Below, in pieces: positions 26,193 to 35,310 of a DNA stretch of 64,000 nt. The DNA lies in NCBI GenBank assembly GCA_016788045.1, contig JAEUTG010000036.1, positions 1 through 64,000 on the forward strand. The letters are read 5' to 3'. Both the position numbers and the translations under genes were made by a program. Origin of the DNA: Bacteroidales bacterium (GTDB lineage: Bacteria; Bacteroidota; Bacteroidia; Bacteroidales; Lentimicrobiaceae). The first letter of the stretch is position 1. Every line of letters begins with the position of its first letter. Under the pieces are notes generated by a model. It saw only the letters and a list, made by a program, of their open reading frames with translations, had not been told where the DNA came from and made no database searches.

Positions 26193-27665
26193 ATGAAGAC
26201 ATACAAAACAATGATGCTGACCGGAACCCTGCTTATCATTATATTTTCCAGCACCGCGCAGAATTACCGCGTACTGCAACCAGACAAAATCACAATGTTT
26301 GAAACGGAATATGGCAATATTCTTGGAATGCGCATCGATTCGGTGAAAACCGAAGGAAGCGATACCATTTACCATCTTCTTAAGAACCTGCAGCAAATAG
26401 AATATGAATGCTACCAGATTGAAGGTCCCTCCTGGATGGGTGACCACATCGTTATCCATCAGAACGGCGATACCGAATTTTTCAACCTGCAACAGCAAAG
26501 CATCCTGATCAGAACAAGGGCTGCCCCCAATGTTTCCTGGGTATGCTATTCAACCCCTGCTCTTTCGTTTATAGCCACGGTTGATTCAGTCAGCCTTTCA
26601 GAATTCCTCGGTATCACTGATTCGGTCAGGTATATTTCATTTCAGGCACAAAACGGCAATGGTCAGAACATCTCCCATTACATAAATTCTAAAAAAATTG
26701 CCCTTTCAAAAAATTCCGGTCTGACAAAGACATTCAATTTTTTCAATTTCCCCGATATTGATTTCGGATTTGAACTGCACGGTGTTCATGAAATGAACCT
26801 GACAGGTTTAAACAACCCACAGTCAGGCGTACAGAACCTCACCTGGCAGCGGGTTCATGATCATCAGCCAGGCGATGAACTTCACTGCATTTCAGAAAAC
26901 GGGAGCATGTATACGCAAAGTGAAACGGAAGAGATTATGCGGCTGATCGGCAAATCTGTTACCGGAGACACTGTGACCAATGTATGGGAAAGAAAGATAA
27001 AGCACACGGTTTATCAATCAGGAAACAATACGTTTACAGCAAGCCTGGATACAGTAACAAGGATCATTACCCCGAAACCAGACTTTGATCTGCTGCCCGG
27101 CGTTGCCTGCAGCCTGAGTTATCTGAGATTTGACGAATACAGTACACATACCATGCGCAGGAATGACATTGCCCTGGCAAAAAGCAACGGTAGTGTGGAT
27201 AATTTTGTTTCGTGCTGGAACGGTGATTGCTGTGCTCCCGGAATCTTCGACGGATGCTCACCGCCCCATAACTATTACGAAGGCCTGGGAGGCCCCTATT
27301 ATTATTGTTCATTCTTCGGATTTGACTATACCAAGAGACGGCTTGTCTATTACAAAAAAAACAGCGTGGAATGGGGCACGCCTCTCGATTTCACGGTAGA
27401 TACCCACCCCCTGGTTGCCACTGCTTCCTTCGCCGGCTTCGAAGTTCAACCCAACCCGGCCCGCGATGTGATCCTAATCACCTGCAAAAACGATCCGGGC
27501 AACTATCGGCTGCTACTTTACGACAGTTCGGGCAGAACCCTGATCGATGAAATGCTGCATGGCGCAACAAACACTCTGAACGTTACAGAACTGAAACTGG
27601 GCCTGTACTACCTCCGGTTTGTCACGAAAGATCAAAGTTTTACCAATAAACTGCTTAAATTCTGA
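26193..27665 (+). CDS. T9SS-secreted protein of unknown function
   Basis: A 490-residue protein with a signal peptide (about 1-22, ending SSTAQ). Residues about 415-490 form a type A T9SS sorting domain: VQPNPARDVILI, then YRLLLYDSSGRTL, then LKLGLYYLRF and a terminal KLLKF. The central 390 residues I do not recognise. They include the cysteine-rich stretch WNGDCCAPGIFDGCSPP near residue 345. T9SS would carry it through the outer membrane to the surface or medium. It converges with the GH2 gene with only 6 bases between stops. Confidence 0.75.
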   Translation: MKTYKTMMLTGTLLIIIFSSTAQNYRVLQPDKITMFETEYGNILGMRIDSVKTEGSDTIYHLLKNLQQIEYECYQIEGPSWMGDHIVIHQNGDTEFFNLQQQSILIRTRAAPNVSWVCYSTPALSFIATVDSVSLSEFLGITDSVRYISFQAQNGNGQNISHYINSKKIALSKNSGLTKTFNFFNFPDIDFGFELHGVHEMNLTGLNNPQSGVQNLTWQRVHDHQPGDELHCISENGSMYTQSETEEIMRLIGKSVTGDTVTNVWERKIKHTVYQSGNNTFTASLDTVTRIITPKPDFDLLPGVACSLSYLRFDEYSTHTMRRNDIALAKSNGSVDNFVSCWNGDCCAPGIFDGCSPPHNYYEGLGGPYYYCSFFGFDYTKRRLVYYKKNSVEWGTPLDFTVDTHPLVATASFAGFEVQPNPARDVILITCKNDPGNYRLLLYDSSGRTLIDEMLHGATNTLNVTELKLGLYYLRFVTKDQSFTNKLLKF

Positions 27666-27671
27666 TTTTCT

Positions 27672-30272
27672 TTACCGCATCGTCTGCTCCAGATGCAACG
27701 TCCGGAAGCCCTTTTCAAAATCCTCCCAGCGGATGGTTTTCGGGCAGCTTACGGTGCGCACCTCGCCCGGCTGCATATCGAAAAAGTTGTCGGAGAAATT
27801 CACCTCCGTGTTGTCGCTGATCAGCATCAGGTTTTTGCAGAAGGCGGTGGCACTGATTTCAATGGCCAGGTGGTCGCCCTTGTCGCTGATGCGCGTTCTG
27901 AGGCCGGGATCGGGAAGTTTGAGGTCTTTAGGCTTTGCAAAAAACAGCATTTCCTGGTCCAGCTCCCTTGCACCCACCGCCAGGGTGGCCGACAGATAAA
28001 CTTCCCGCTCGCGGTAATTCAGGGGGAGCTCTTTCAGGTCGATGCTGTAAACCAGGGCGGCGCTGTTGGCGGGCAGGGTCACCTTCACAGGGCGGTTCCA
28101 GAGCGAAAGGCCGCTGAAATCGGCCAGGTTGAGCCTGATGACAGCACTGGTTTTCTCGGGCAGGTCGGAAACCCCGTAAATCAGCAGTTTGCCGTTTTCA
28201 ATCACGGCATTGATTACCTGATTTTTGCAGGCCTCGCGGGCAGCATAGTGCAGCGCCTTCCATTTGCCGTAATAGTCGATGCCCGACCACGAAGCCACCG
28301 GCCAGCAGTCGTTGATCTGCCAGTAAAGCGAGCCCATGCAATAGGGCATGTCGCTGCGGTGGGTTTTCAGGGCCATTTTGATGGCATCGGCCTGCAGCAG
28401 CTGACCCACATACAGCAGTTTTTCAAAATCATCCGGGATACGGTAATCCTGTTCCATGTACTGCCGTATGCGGAGGTTGCCGATGCCGCTGCGCTGGTGC
28501 AAGGCCATCACTTCCGATTCGATGGAGTAATCCTCAGGGAGGGTATATTTCCGCACGCTGTTAAACTCTGGGAACGACTGAAAACCGTATTCACTCATGA
28601 AGCGGGCCCTGTACCGGCGGAAATCGCTGAAGGGGTGCTGTCCGTGCCAGACGCCCCAGTAATGCATGTCGCCGGAGTTGGTATCGTAGCCGGCCAGTTT
28701 GCCCATGCCGGCCGAGGGTGATGAATGCCAGTAAGGCTGGCTGGCAGTGTATTGCTGAACCACCGCCGGCAATATGTGGTGAAACAGGGTGTCGTAGGCT
28801 TTCCAGATAGTTTCATGCTGCTGTGGGGTGTACAGTTCTTTCCAGCCCCAGCCCTTGCCATCGTGCCCTTCGGCCCAGGCCACCTCCATTTCGTTGTTGC
28901 CGCACCAGAGTGCCATACAGGCATGGTTGCGCAGGCGCTTCACGTTGTCTTCGGCCTCCCGCCTCACGTTGTTCAGAAATGCCTGATCACCCGGGTACAT
29001 GCTGCAGGCAAACATAAAATCCTGCCACACCATGATGCCGTATTTATCGCACAATGAATAAAAAAGGTCGTTCTCATAAATCCCTCCGCCCCACACCCGG
29101 AGCATGTTCATGTTGGCATCTGCCGCTGACTTCACGATAAATTCATAAGTCTCCGGCTTCACCCGAGGCAGGAAGACATCGTTGGGGATGTAGTTGGCCC
29201 CCTTGGCAAATACCGGGCGCCCGTTCACCTCAAAGGTAAAGCTCTTGCCGGTCCCTTTTTTGTCGGGGGTACGCAGCAGCCGGATGGTTCGTAGTCCGGT
29301 CAGGTTTTCCCACCTGCTCAGCTCCCCGCTGCCTTTGAGCAGCTTCACTTCGACCTTGTACAGTTTCTGTTTGCCCAGTCCGTTGGGCCACCACAACTCA
29401 GGATTTTCGATGTCGAACATGACCTCATGCGAAGATTTTCCTGCCTGGAGGGTGACATCGCGGCTGCTGCGTACGACCCCTTCGACCTCCACGGCGAGGG
29501 TAAAGCTGCCGGCTTCTTCAGCTTCCGTTTCCACGCGGGCAGTCAGTCTTGCCAGCTTATCCGAAACCGGACCCTGAACGATGAGGACGTCCGCGATCCT
29601 TGATTTTCCGGAAAAGCGCAGGTAGGCCGGGCGCCAGATTCCGGAGGTAACCAGGCGGGGACCCCAGTCCCAGCCGAAATGGTAGCCGGCTTTGCGGGTG
29701 AAAATACTCACCTGGTTGTTGCCCATGCCGCCGGTAACTGACTGGTCGTTGGAGGCGGGCAGCGGAAAACCGAACTGCTCCTGAAGCTGCATCCCTTTGA
29801 TAACGGGTGAAGTAAAAACCACCCTGAGGGTATTCTCGCCTGCCCGCAGAAATTTCCCAACCTCTATATTCCACGTAATGAACATGTTATCTGCCTCAAG
29901 GATGGGCTGGTCGTTCAGAAAGACCTCAGCCCAGGTATCCAGGCCTTCAAACACCAGTTCCGGTCTTCCGGCCCTGAGTTGCTCCGGCGTAAGGTTGAAG
30001 GTTGTTTTATATTCCCAGTTCACCTTGTCGATCCATTGCACCGAACGTTCGTTGAGGCGGTAATAGGGGTCCTCAATCTTACCGGCGGCCATCAGGTCGG
30101 TGTGCACGGTTCCTGGTACGGTGGCCGGCATCCAGGTGGTGGTACCCGTTTGGCGGAATTGCCAGTGGGTAAGGGGGAGGGTTCCATTGGAGGGTGTGAC
30201 GGCGAAGGCAAGGGTGCCGGCAAAAGCAAATGCCAGGCTGAGTATCAGACTTCTGAAGCGAGGTGAAATCAT
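27672..30272 (-). CDS. GH2 beta-mannosidase
   Basis: An 866-residue exported enzyme (signal peptide about 1-24) that removes terminal beta-mannose from manno-oligosaccharides. Parts: sugar-binding jelly roll (about 30-215, with the family stretch VPGTVHTDLMAAGKIEDPYY), immunoglobulin-like domain, then TIM barrel. The acid/base is E461 in WCGNNEMEVAW and the nucleophile E561 in SEYGFQSFPEF. Both match the beta-mannosidase subgroup of GH2 closely. No T9SS tail is present, so it is probably periplasmic. It diverges from the HTCS regulator and is the first enzyme of the mannan locus. Confidence 0.93.
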   Translation of the reverse strand: MISPRFRSLILSLAFAFAGTLAFAVTPSNGTLPLTHWQFRQTGTTTWMPATVPGTVHTDLMAAGKIEDPYYRLNERSVQWIDKVNWEYKTTFNLTPEQLRAGRPELVFEGLDTWAEVFLNDQPILEADNMFITWNIEVGKFLRAGENTLRVVFTSPVIKGMQLQEQFGFPLPASNDQSVTGGMGNNQVSIFTRKAGYHFGWDWGPRLVTSGIWRPAYLRFSGKSRIADVLIVQGPVSDKLARLTARVETEAEEAGSFTLAVEVEGVVRSSRDVTLQAGKSSHEVMFDIENPELWWPNGLGKQKLYKVEVKLLKGSGELSRWENLTGLRTIRLLRTPDKKGTGKSFTFEVNGRPVFAKGANYIPNDVFLPRVKPETYEFIVKSAADANMNMLRVWGGGIYENDLFYSLCDKYGIMVWQDFMFACSMYPGDQAFLNNVRREAEDNVKRLRNHACMALWCGNNEMEVAWAEGHDGKGWGWKELYTPQQHETIWKAYDTLFHHILPAVVQQYTASQPYWHSSPSAGMGKLAGYDTNSGDMHYWGVWHGQHPFSDFRRYRARFMSEYGFQSFPEFNSVRKYTLPEDYSIESEVMALHQRSGIGNLRIRQYMEQDYRIPDDFEKLLYVGQLLQADAIKMALKTHRSDMPYCMGSLYWQINDCWPVASWSGIDYYGKWKALHYAAREACKNQVINAVIENGKLLIYGVSDLPEKTSAVIRLNLADFSGLSLWNRPVKVTLPANSAALVYSIDLKELPLNYREREVYLSATLAVGARELDQEMLFFAKPKDLKLPDPGLRTRISDKGDHLAIEISATAFCKNLMLISDNTEVNFSDNFFDMQPGEVRTVSCPKTIRWEDFEKGFRTLHLEQTMR

Positions 30273-30304
30273 AACGGCAGTTTTTCAGAAAAACATTCTG
30301 ATTG

Positions 30305-30312
30305 CAAATGTA
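30305..30312 (-). promoter_or_regulatory. -7 element of the beta-mannosidase gene
   Basis: On the minus strand TACATTTG is an exact TAnnTTTG match followed by C. The predicted start lies about 25 bases before the ATG. The -33 region has only a weak match. Confidence 0.5.
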
Positions 30313-30479
30313 ACCAAAGGGTAGAAAAATGGAAGTCCGGCTTTTGAGTATGGAGGGAGAATTAACCCAAAAAACAATGACGTTTATATCATATTTTCAC
30401 ATAGCGTTGATATACAATTGATTAGAAATTGAAATCTGGTTTTATCAAGGTCGTTCAACGGACAATAAAATGGAGATTG

Positions 30480-30512
30480 TTTACAAAGATAAGGTTGAGT
30501 GTAGTATTTTAG
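30480..30512 (+). promoter_or_regulatory. Weak promoter candidate for the HTCS gene
   Basis: TTTA (30480-30483), 21 bases, then TATTTTAG (30505-30512), with one mismatch in each box. It lies 25 bases before the ATG. The support is modest. Confidence 0.3.
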
Positions 30513-30537
30513 CCCTTTCACTCAGCTAAGAAAAACG

Positions 30538-33500
30538 ATGACAGCAACAACGGAGGAAAGTGTGGTGGCCGGAAGCAGGTTAAGGTTGACTTCTGCGGTT
30601 ATACTGCTGGCAGGCTGGATGCTTTGCTGGAATTGCGGGAGCCTTCAGGCTCAGGATCAGAAAATAGAGTTGATTGAGGCCATCGGTTCTTCGGAGTTAC
30701 CGAAAATTGACATTAACTGCATAACCCAGGACAGTGCGGGATTCCTGTGGATTGGCACATGGAAGGGGCTTTTCCGTTTCGATGGCCGGGAGATCATCAA
30801 TTATTCCCTGGCATTCACCAACAAGATCGGCCGGAAGATTTCATCCCTGTATCTCGACAACAAAGGAAATCTCTGGATAGGCACTTACAGTGAGGGGTTG
30901 TTTGTGCTGAACCCTAAAAATCAGCAGATCAGGTCGTACAATGTCATCAACAACATCAGGACCGGTAACATAGTAAGCATTACCGGCGGCAGAAATCACC
31001 GGGTAATGATCGCTTCGTACGATGGGATTTTTATTTACGATACGCAGAAAAATCAGTTTGAGCCGAAGAGTCTGACCTATAGTGAGCAGAACAACAATTT
31101 CAGGCTCACTCAGGTATTTGAGGATTCGAAAAACAACCTCTGGGTCGGCTCAGACCAGGGGATCCTGAAATTTGACCGGAACAGGGGGAGGTTGAGGAAT
31201 ACCGGTCAGCTGGGCAAAAAATACATTCATCGCATCATTGAACTTGACAATGGCTGGATCGCGGTTTCCAACCTGGCCGGAATCGACCTCTTTGAAGTGA
31301 TCAACGGCGAGCTGGTTCACCTCACGCAGAACCCGCTGGGCAGGACGCTGGCCGGAATCACCGGAGAATCGAATTATTGCCTGACCCTGAAATCCAATCC
31401 TTCGCTTCTGTGGGTAGGTACCCACCAGGGGATCAGGATTGCCGACATCAAAACGGGGCAATTGCTGGCCGAACCGGTATTTAAGGAAGCCGGCATCAAA
31501 AGCGGATACCATGTTGAATCGATTTTTGAGGACAGGCAGGGCATTGTTTGGGTGGGCAGTAACAAGGGTCTGTTCAGGTATGACCGCAACCAGAAGCCTT
31601 TTTATCTGATGAAGCCCGATCAGCCAGGGACTGAAGTATCCACCATTGCCATAAAAGCCCGGAACACGATCTGGGCAGGAACCAGGGGATCGGGCATTTT
31701 TCTGGTTGAAACCGATGCGGACGGACATCGGCTGAGTAGCAACAAACTGGTTCTCAATTCAGAACAGATTGACGGATATCTTAAAGAAGACATTTTCAGC
31801 ATTGAGACAGGCCTTGGCAATGATTTGTGGATAAGCACCAAGGGAAAGGGAATTGTTTATGCGGACAACATCAGAAGTACGGGCAGCGGGGTTATCACGG
31901 CCAATGCTGTAAACTTTAATCAGGACAACGGACTGGCTGACAACCATGTAATGACGCTTTACCGCGACAGCAAGGGAACCATCTGGGGGGGCTGCTGGTC
32001 GAACGGGTTGATCTACTATTCAAAAGATGACAACGCCTTCAGAATACTCCAGGGCACTTATGCCCGTGAACTGAAGAAATCGCCCATTGTTAAGATCATC
32101 GAATCGGGCCCAAACAGGTTTTACCTCGGCACCCGGGGCAATGGACTGATTCTGATAGAGATAAGCAGTACCCGGGATTCCATTATCCATATGGAACACT
32201 ACCTTCAGAATACGGCCGACAGCACCAGCATCTGCAACAATTTCATCTCCGACCTGATCACCATGCCAGGGAATGACCTCTGGATTGCCACAGAATATGG
32301 AATCTCGGTACTCAGGGCAGGTGAAAAACGATTTACGAACATCGGATTGCACGGTGAGATAAAAAATCCGGTAATTCAATCCATTATACCGGCTTCTGAT
32401 GCCGAAATATGGGCGGCTACCGAAAACGGCATCTGCAAATTGCTGCTCAGCAAAGGCATGCCCCAGCAAATCAGAAATTACACCAGTTCCGACGGACTGG
32501 GAGTTTCATTTTTCAACACCAGCTGCAGTGTGATGCCTGAAAACGGGTACATCTATTTTGGCGGTATGGAAGGCATCTGCTATTTCAACCCGATGTATAT
32601 TCAGGATTCGAGGACCATTCCACCCCTGCTCATTACCAAAATCAGTCTGCAGAACCGGGTACTGATTGCCGGTGAAGAGTACGATGGGGTTCAGATTCTG
32701 CAGAATTCGGCATGGTTCACCAATTCTATCAGACTGAAGTATTTTCAGAATACACTGTCGTTTTCCTTTTCAGGCATGGATTTCAGTGTTCCTGAAAAAA
32801 TATCGTATGCCTATAAACTGGAGGGGCTGGATAAAAGCTGGACCTACACACAGGTACCGGAATGCAATTATCCCCGACTGAAGCCAGGAAGGTACGTTCT
32901 GAAAGTCAGGTGTTCAAACAGCGACGGCATCTGGAACAACGAAGTTACCACGCTCAGCATCAACATTCTGCCCCCCTGGTGGTATTCGAACATTGCCTAT
33001 GGAATTTACTTTCTGCTTTTTCTTGTGATGGCCTATTTTGCCTACCGGCTCATCACGTACAGGCAGCGGCTGCGCATCCGGCAGCTGGAGCAGGAGCAGG
33101 AAATTGAGCTCAACGACATGCGCATGCAGTTCTATACCAACATTTCGCACGAATTCAGGACACCGCTGACCCTGATTATGGGTCTGACAGGAAGGCTACG
33201 GTTGAGCGATGACCCTGAAAAAAGAAATGATTTTTATGAAAAGATTGACCGGAATGCGCGGATTCTGCTTCGTCTGATTACCGACCTGATGGACCTTCCG
33301 AAGATCGATAAGAACGAGATAAGGTTGCGTAAAGACAACATTGACCCGACCCTATTTTTCAAAACCACCTGTGAGAGTTTTGCCCATCTGTTCCCGACTA
33401 AAGGGGTTGAGTTTGTTTATACCAGTAAAATCACACAGGCCACGGTGATTTCGGGTGATCCGGTAAGGCTTGAATCGGTGGTTTACAACCTGTTGTCGAA

Positions 33501-34773
33501 TGCTTTCAAGTTTACGCCCAATGGTGGCAGGGTTGACTGCGAGTTACAGCTCGTGCGTAAACTTCCTGAGCTTAAGCATCCCCTTACCTTCCTGTCAAAA
33601 AGTAATCACTACCGGAATTTCGTTGCATTCAGCGTAACCGACACCGGGATCGGGATGTCGAAGGCACAGGTTAAATCGGTGTTTGACCGGTTCAATAAAA
33701 ACAGGTTTTACAACAATACCGAACCCAATGCCAACAGTTACGGCATCGGCCTGCTGTTCACCAGATCGCTGGTTGAGCTGCATGGCGGAGTAATCGAAGT
33801 GGAAAGTGAGAAAGGGAAAGGCACGCGTGTGACTGTTTATCTTCCCTATTCCGAGGATACTGAACTGAAGATTATCACCCACCCCACCCTGAGTCAGCAG
33901 ATCCTCAGCAGTCCGATCCCTGAAAAATCAGTGAACAGCGAATCCTCCGGGAAAACGAGCGACGAACGGATCATACTTGTAGTTGACGACAATGTGGAAG
34001 TCAGGGAATTGCTCAGGGATATCCTTACCCCTGCCTATACCATCGCCGAAGCAACCGATGGGGTTGATGGCTGGAATAAAGCCTGTGAACTGGTGCCGGA
34101 TCTGATTATCAGCGATGTGATCATGCCTGAGATGGATGGGAACACCCTGTGCGAAAAACTGAAAACCTCCAACATCACAAACCATATTCCGGTAATCCTT
34201 CTTACGGCGCTCCCGACGAATGAAGACCGGATCAAAGGGCTGAAACACGGTGCGGATTCTTACATTCCCAAACCTTTTGATGTTGAACACCTTCTGGTAA
34301 GGGTACAGAAACTGATCAGTTCGCGCCTTCAGCTGAAGGAAAAGTACATGAAGGATTTTCTGATCATGCCTGAGAAAAATCCCGGACAGGAAGTGAACCC
34401 TTCAGCCGAATACATTGCCCGCATTAAAAAGGTCATCGAACAGAATCTGACCAACCCGGAATATGATGTGGCTGACCTGTGCCGCGACCTCGGAACCAGC
34501 AGGATGCAGCTCTACCGCAAGTTAAAAGCCACGGTAGGTTACTCAGCAAACGAACTCATCAGAAAAATCAAGCTGTATAAAGCTGCTGAACTGATGCTCA
34601 GGGGTGACCTGAACATTGCCCAGGTTACCTACGAAGTCGGATTCAGCGACCTGCAGTACTTCAGAAAGTGCTTTAAAGAGGAGTTTTCCATGACCCCGTC
34701 GCAATACATCAGGGACAATACCGGAGAAGGGGACCAGAACGATCAGAAAATTGATCCTTTTGAGCAGGAATAA
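30538..34773 (+). CDS. Hybrid two-component system regulator (HTCS)
   Basis: A 1411-residue single-protein phosphorelay of the kind that controls glycan loci in Bacteroidota. A signal/anchor segment (about 17-38) precedes a periplasmic double beta-propeller built of about a dozen repeats (LWIGTYSEGLFVL, IWAGTRGSGIFLV and similar, about 45-740). Then come a Y_Y_Y domain (about 750-815), a membrane segment (about 818-840), HisKA with H871 (NISHEFRTPLTL), a HATPase domain, a receiver with D1193 (LIISDVIMPEMDG) and an AraC-type helix-turn-helix (about 1290-1395). An oligosaccharide, probably derived from mannan, would bind the propeller and induce the neighbouring operon. The catalytic features are intact. 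Confidence 0.96.
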   Translation: MTATTEESVVAGSRLRLTSAVILLAGWMLCWNCGSLQAQDQKIELIEAIGSSELPKIDINCITQDSAGFLWIGTWKGLFRFDGREIINYSLAFTNKIGRKISSLYLDNKGNLWIGTYSEGLFVLNPKNQQIRSYNVINNIRTGNIVSITGGRNHRVMIASYDGIFIYDTQKNQFEPKSLTYSEQNNNFRLTQVFEDSKNNLWVGSDQGILKFDRNRGRLRNTGQLGKKYIHRIIELDNGWIAVSNLAGIDLFEVINGELVHLTQNPLGRTLAGITGESNYCLTLKSNPSLLWVGTHQGIRIADIKTGQLLAEPVFKEAGIKSGYHVESIFEDRQGIVWVGSNKGLFRYDRNQKPFYLMKPDQPGTEVSTIAIKARNTIWAGTRGSGIFLVETDADGHRLSSNKLVLNSEQIDGYLKEDIFSIETGLGNDLWISTKGKGIVYADNIRSTGSGVITANAVNFNQDNGLADNHVMTLYRDSKGTIWGGCWSNGLIYYSKDDNAFRILQGTYARELKKSPIVKIIESGPNRFYLGTRGNGLILIEISSTRDSIIHMEHYLQNTADSTSICNNFISDLITMPGNDLWIATEYGISVLRAGEKRFTNIGLHGEIKNPVIQSIIPASDAEIWAATENGICKLLLSKGMPQQIRNYTSSDGLGVSFFNTSCSVMPENGYIYFGGMEGICYFNPMYIQDSRTIPPLLITKISLQNRVLIAGEEYDGVQILQNSAWFTNSIRLKYFQNTLSFSFSGMDFSVPEKISYAYKLEGLDKSWTYTQVPECNYPRLKPGRYVLKVRCSNSDGIWNNEVTTLSINILPPWWYSNIAYGIYFLLFLVMAYFAYRLITYRQRLRIRQLEQEQEIELNDMRMQFYTNISHEFRTPLTLIMGLTGRLRLSDDPEKRNDFYEKIDRNARILLRLITDLMDLPKIDKNEIRLRKDNIDPTLFFKTTCESFAHLFPTKGVEFVYTSKITQATVISGDPVRLESVVYNLLSNAFKFTPNGGRVDCELQLVRKLPELKHPLTFLSKSNHYRNFVAFSVTDTGIGMSKAQVKSVFDRFNKNRFYNNTEPNANSYGIGLLFTRSLVELHGGVIEVESEKGKGTRVTVYLPYSEDTELKIITHPTLSQQILSSPIPEKSVNSESSGKTSDERIILVVDDNVEVRELLRDILTPAYTIAEATDGVDGWNKACELVPDLIISDVIMPEMDGNTLCEKLKTSNITNHIPVILLTALPTNEDRIKGLKHGADSYIPKPFDVEHLLVRVQKLISSRLQLKEKYMKDFLIMPEKNPGQEVNPSAEYIARIKKVIEQNLTNPEYDVADLCRDLGTSRMQLYRKLKATVGYSANELIRKIKLYKAAELMLRGDLNIAQVTYEVGFSDLQYFRKCFKEEFSMTPSQYIRDNTGEGDQNDQKIDPFEQE

Positions 34774-35310
34774 CACCCAGACACCATTTGTCTTTCCCAC
34801 ACCGGGCATCTTACGGCTCCCTGAGCCTGTTCTGCCCGGATTTCCAGCCAGTTTTGCAATGCCCGGTTTTCTCAGAACCATTTCTAGTCCTTCAGAACCG
34901 GGAACACCCCCGGCAGAATCCGCTGAGATGAATTCATGAGAGACCGGGTCAGGAAGTTGACCTGCTGATATCACACTCCGGCAAAGGTTGTTGTTTCCAT
35001 TCAATGTTCTGTTCACGGTTACAAACAGATTCTGGGGCAAACCGACCAGTGAATGGATAAGAGAAATCAACGATGAAATTTCTAATTATCTGTTTATCTG
35101 TATCTTACGTGTATTATGGTGCAAATGTTACCTGTCCGGAAACAAATAACCACCCTATTTGATATAATTGTCCACTGCTAAGCAGTTCTGTAGTCTATAC
35201 TTTTACCCTGCAATGAAAAAGAAATTTGCTCCGTAATTTGTATTTCACTAATATGGTAACGGGCAAAAGGTAATTCACAGTGCATTAACCAAAAAAATAG
35301 CAAAAGGATT
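34774..35310. other. Leader region between HTCS and susC
   Basis: About 540 bases without a credible gene. CCCGGTT (34862-34868) pairs with AACCGGG (34896-34902) across a 27-base loop, without a T run. Further down the sequence becomes AT-rich, as expected for the main promoter of the locus. I could not find a clear TTTG / TAnnTTTG pair; TACTTTTA near 35199 is the best -7 candidate. The binding site of the HTCS AraC domain should lie here. Confidence 0.5.

Noticed and set aside
27693..28721. 342-residue plus-strand frame inside the GH2 beta-mannosidase
   Set aside because: A long antisense frame caused by the GC-rich codon use of the real gene; its residues show no domain.
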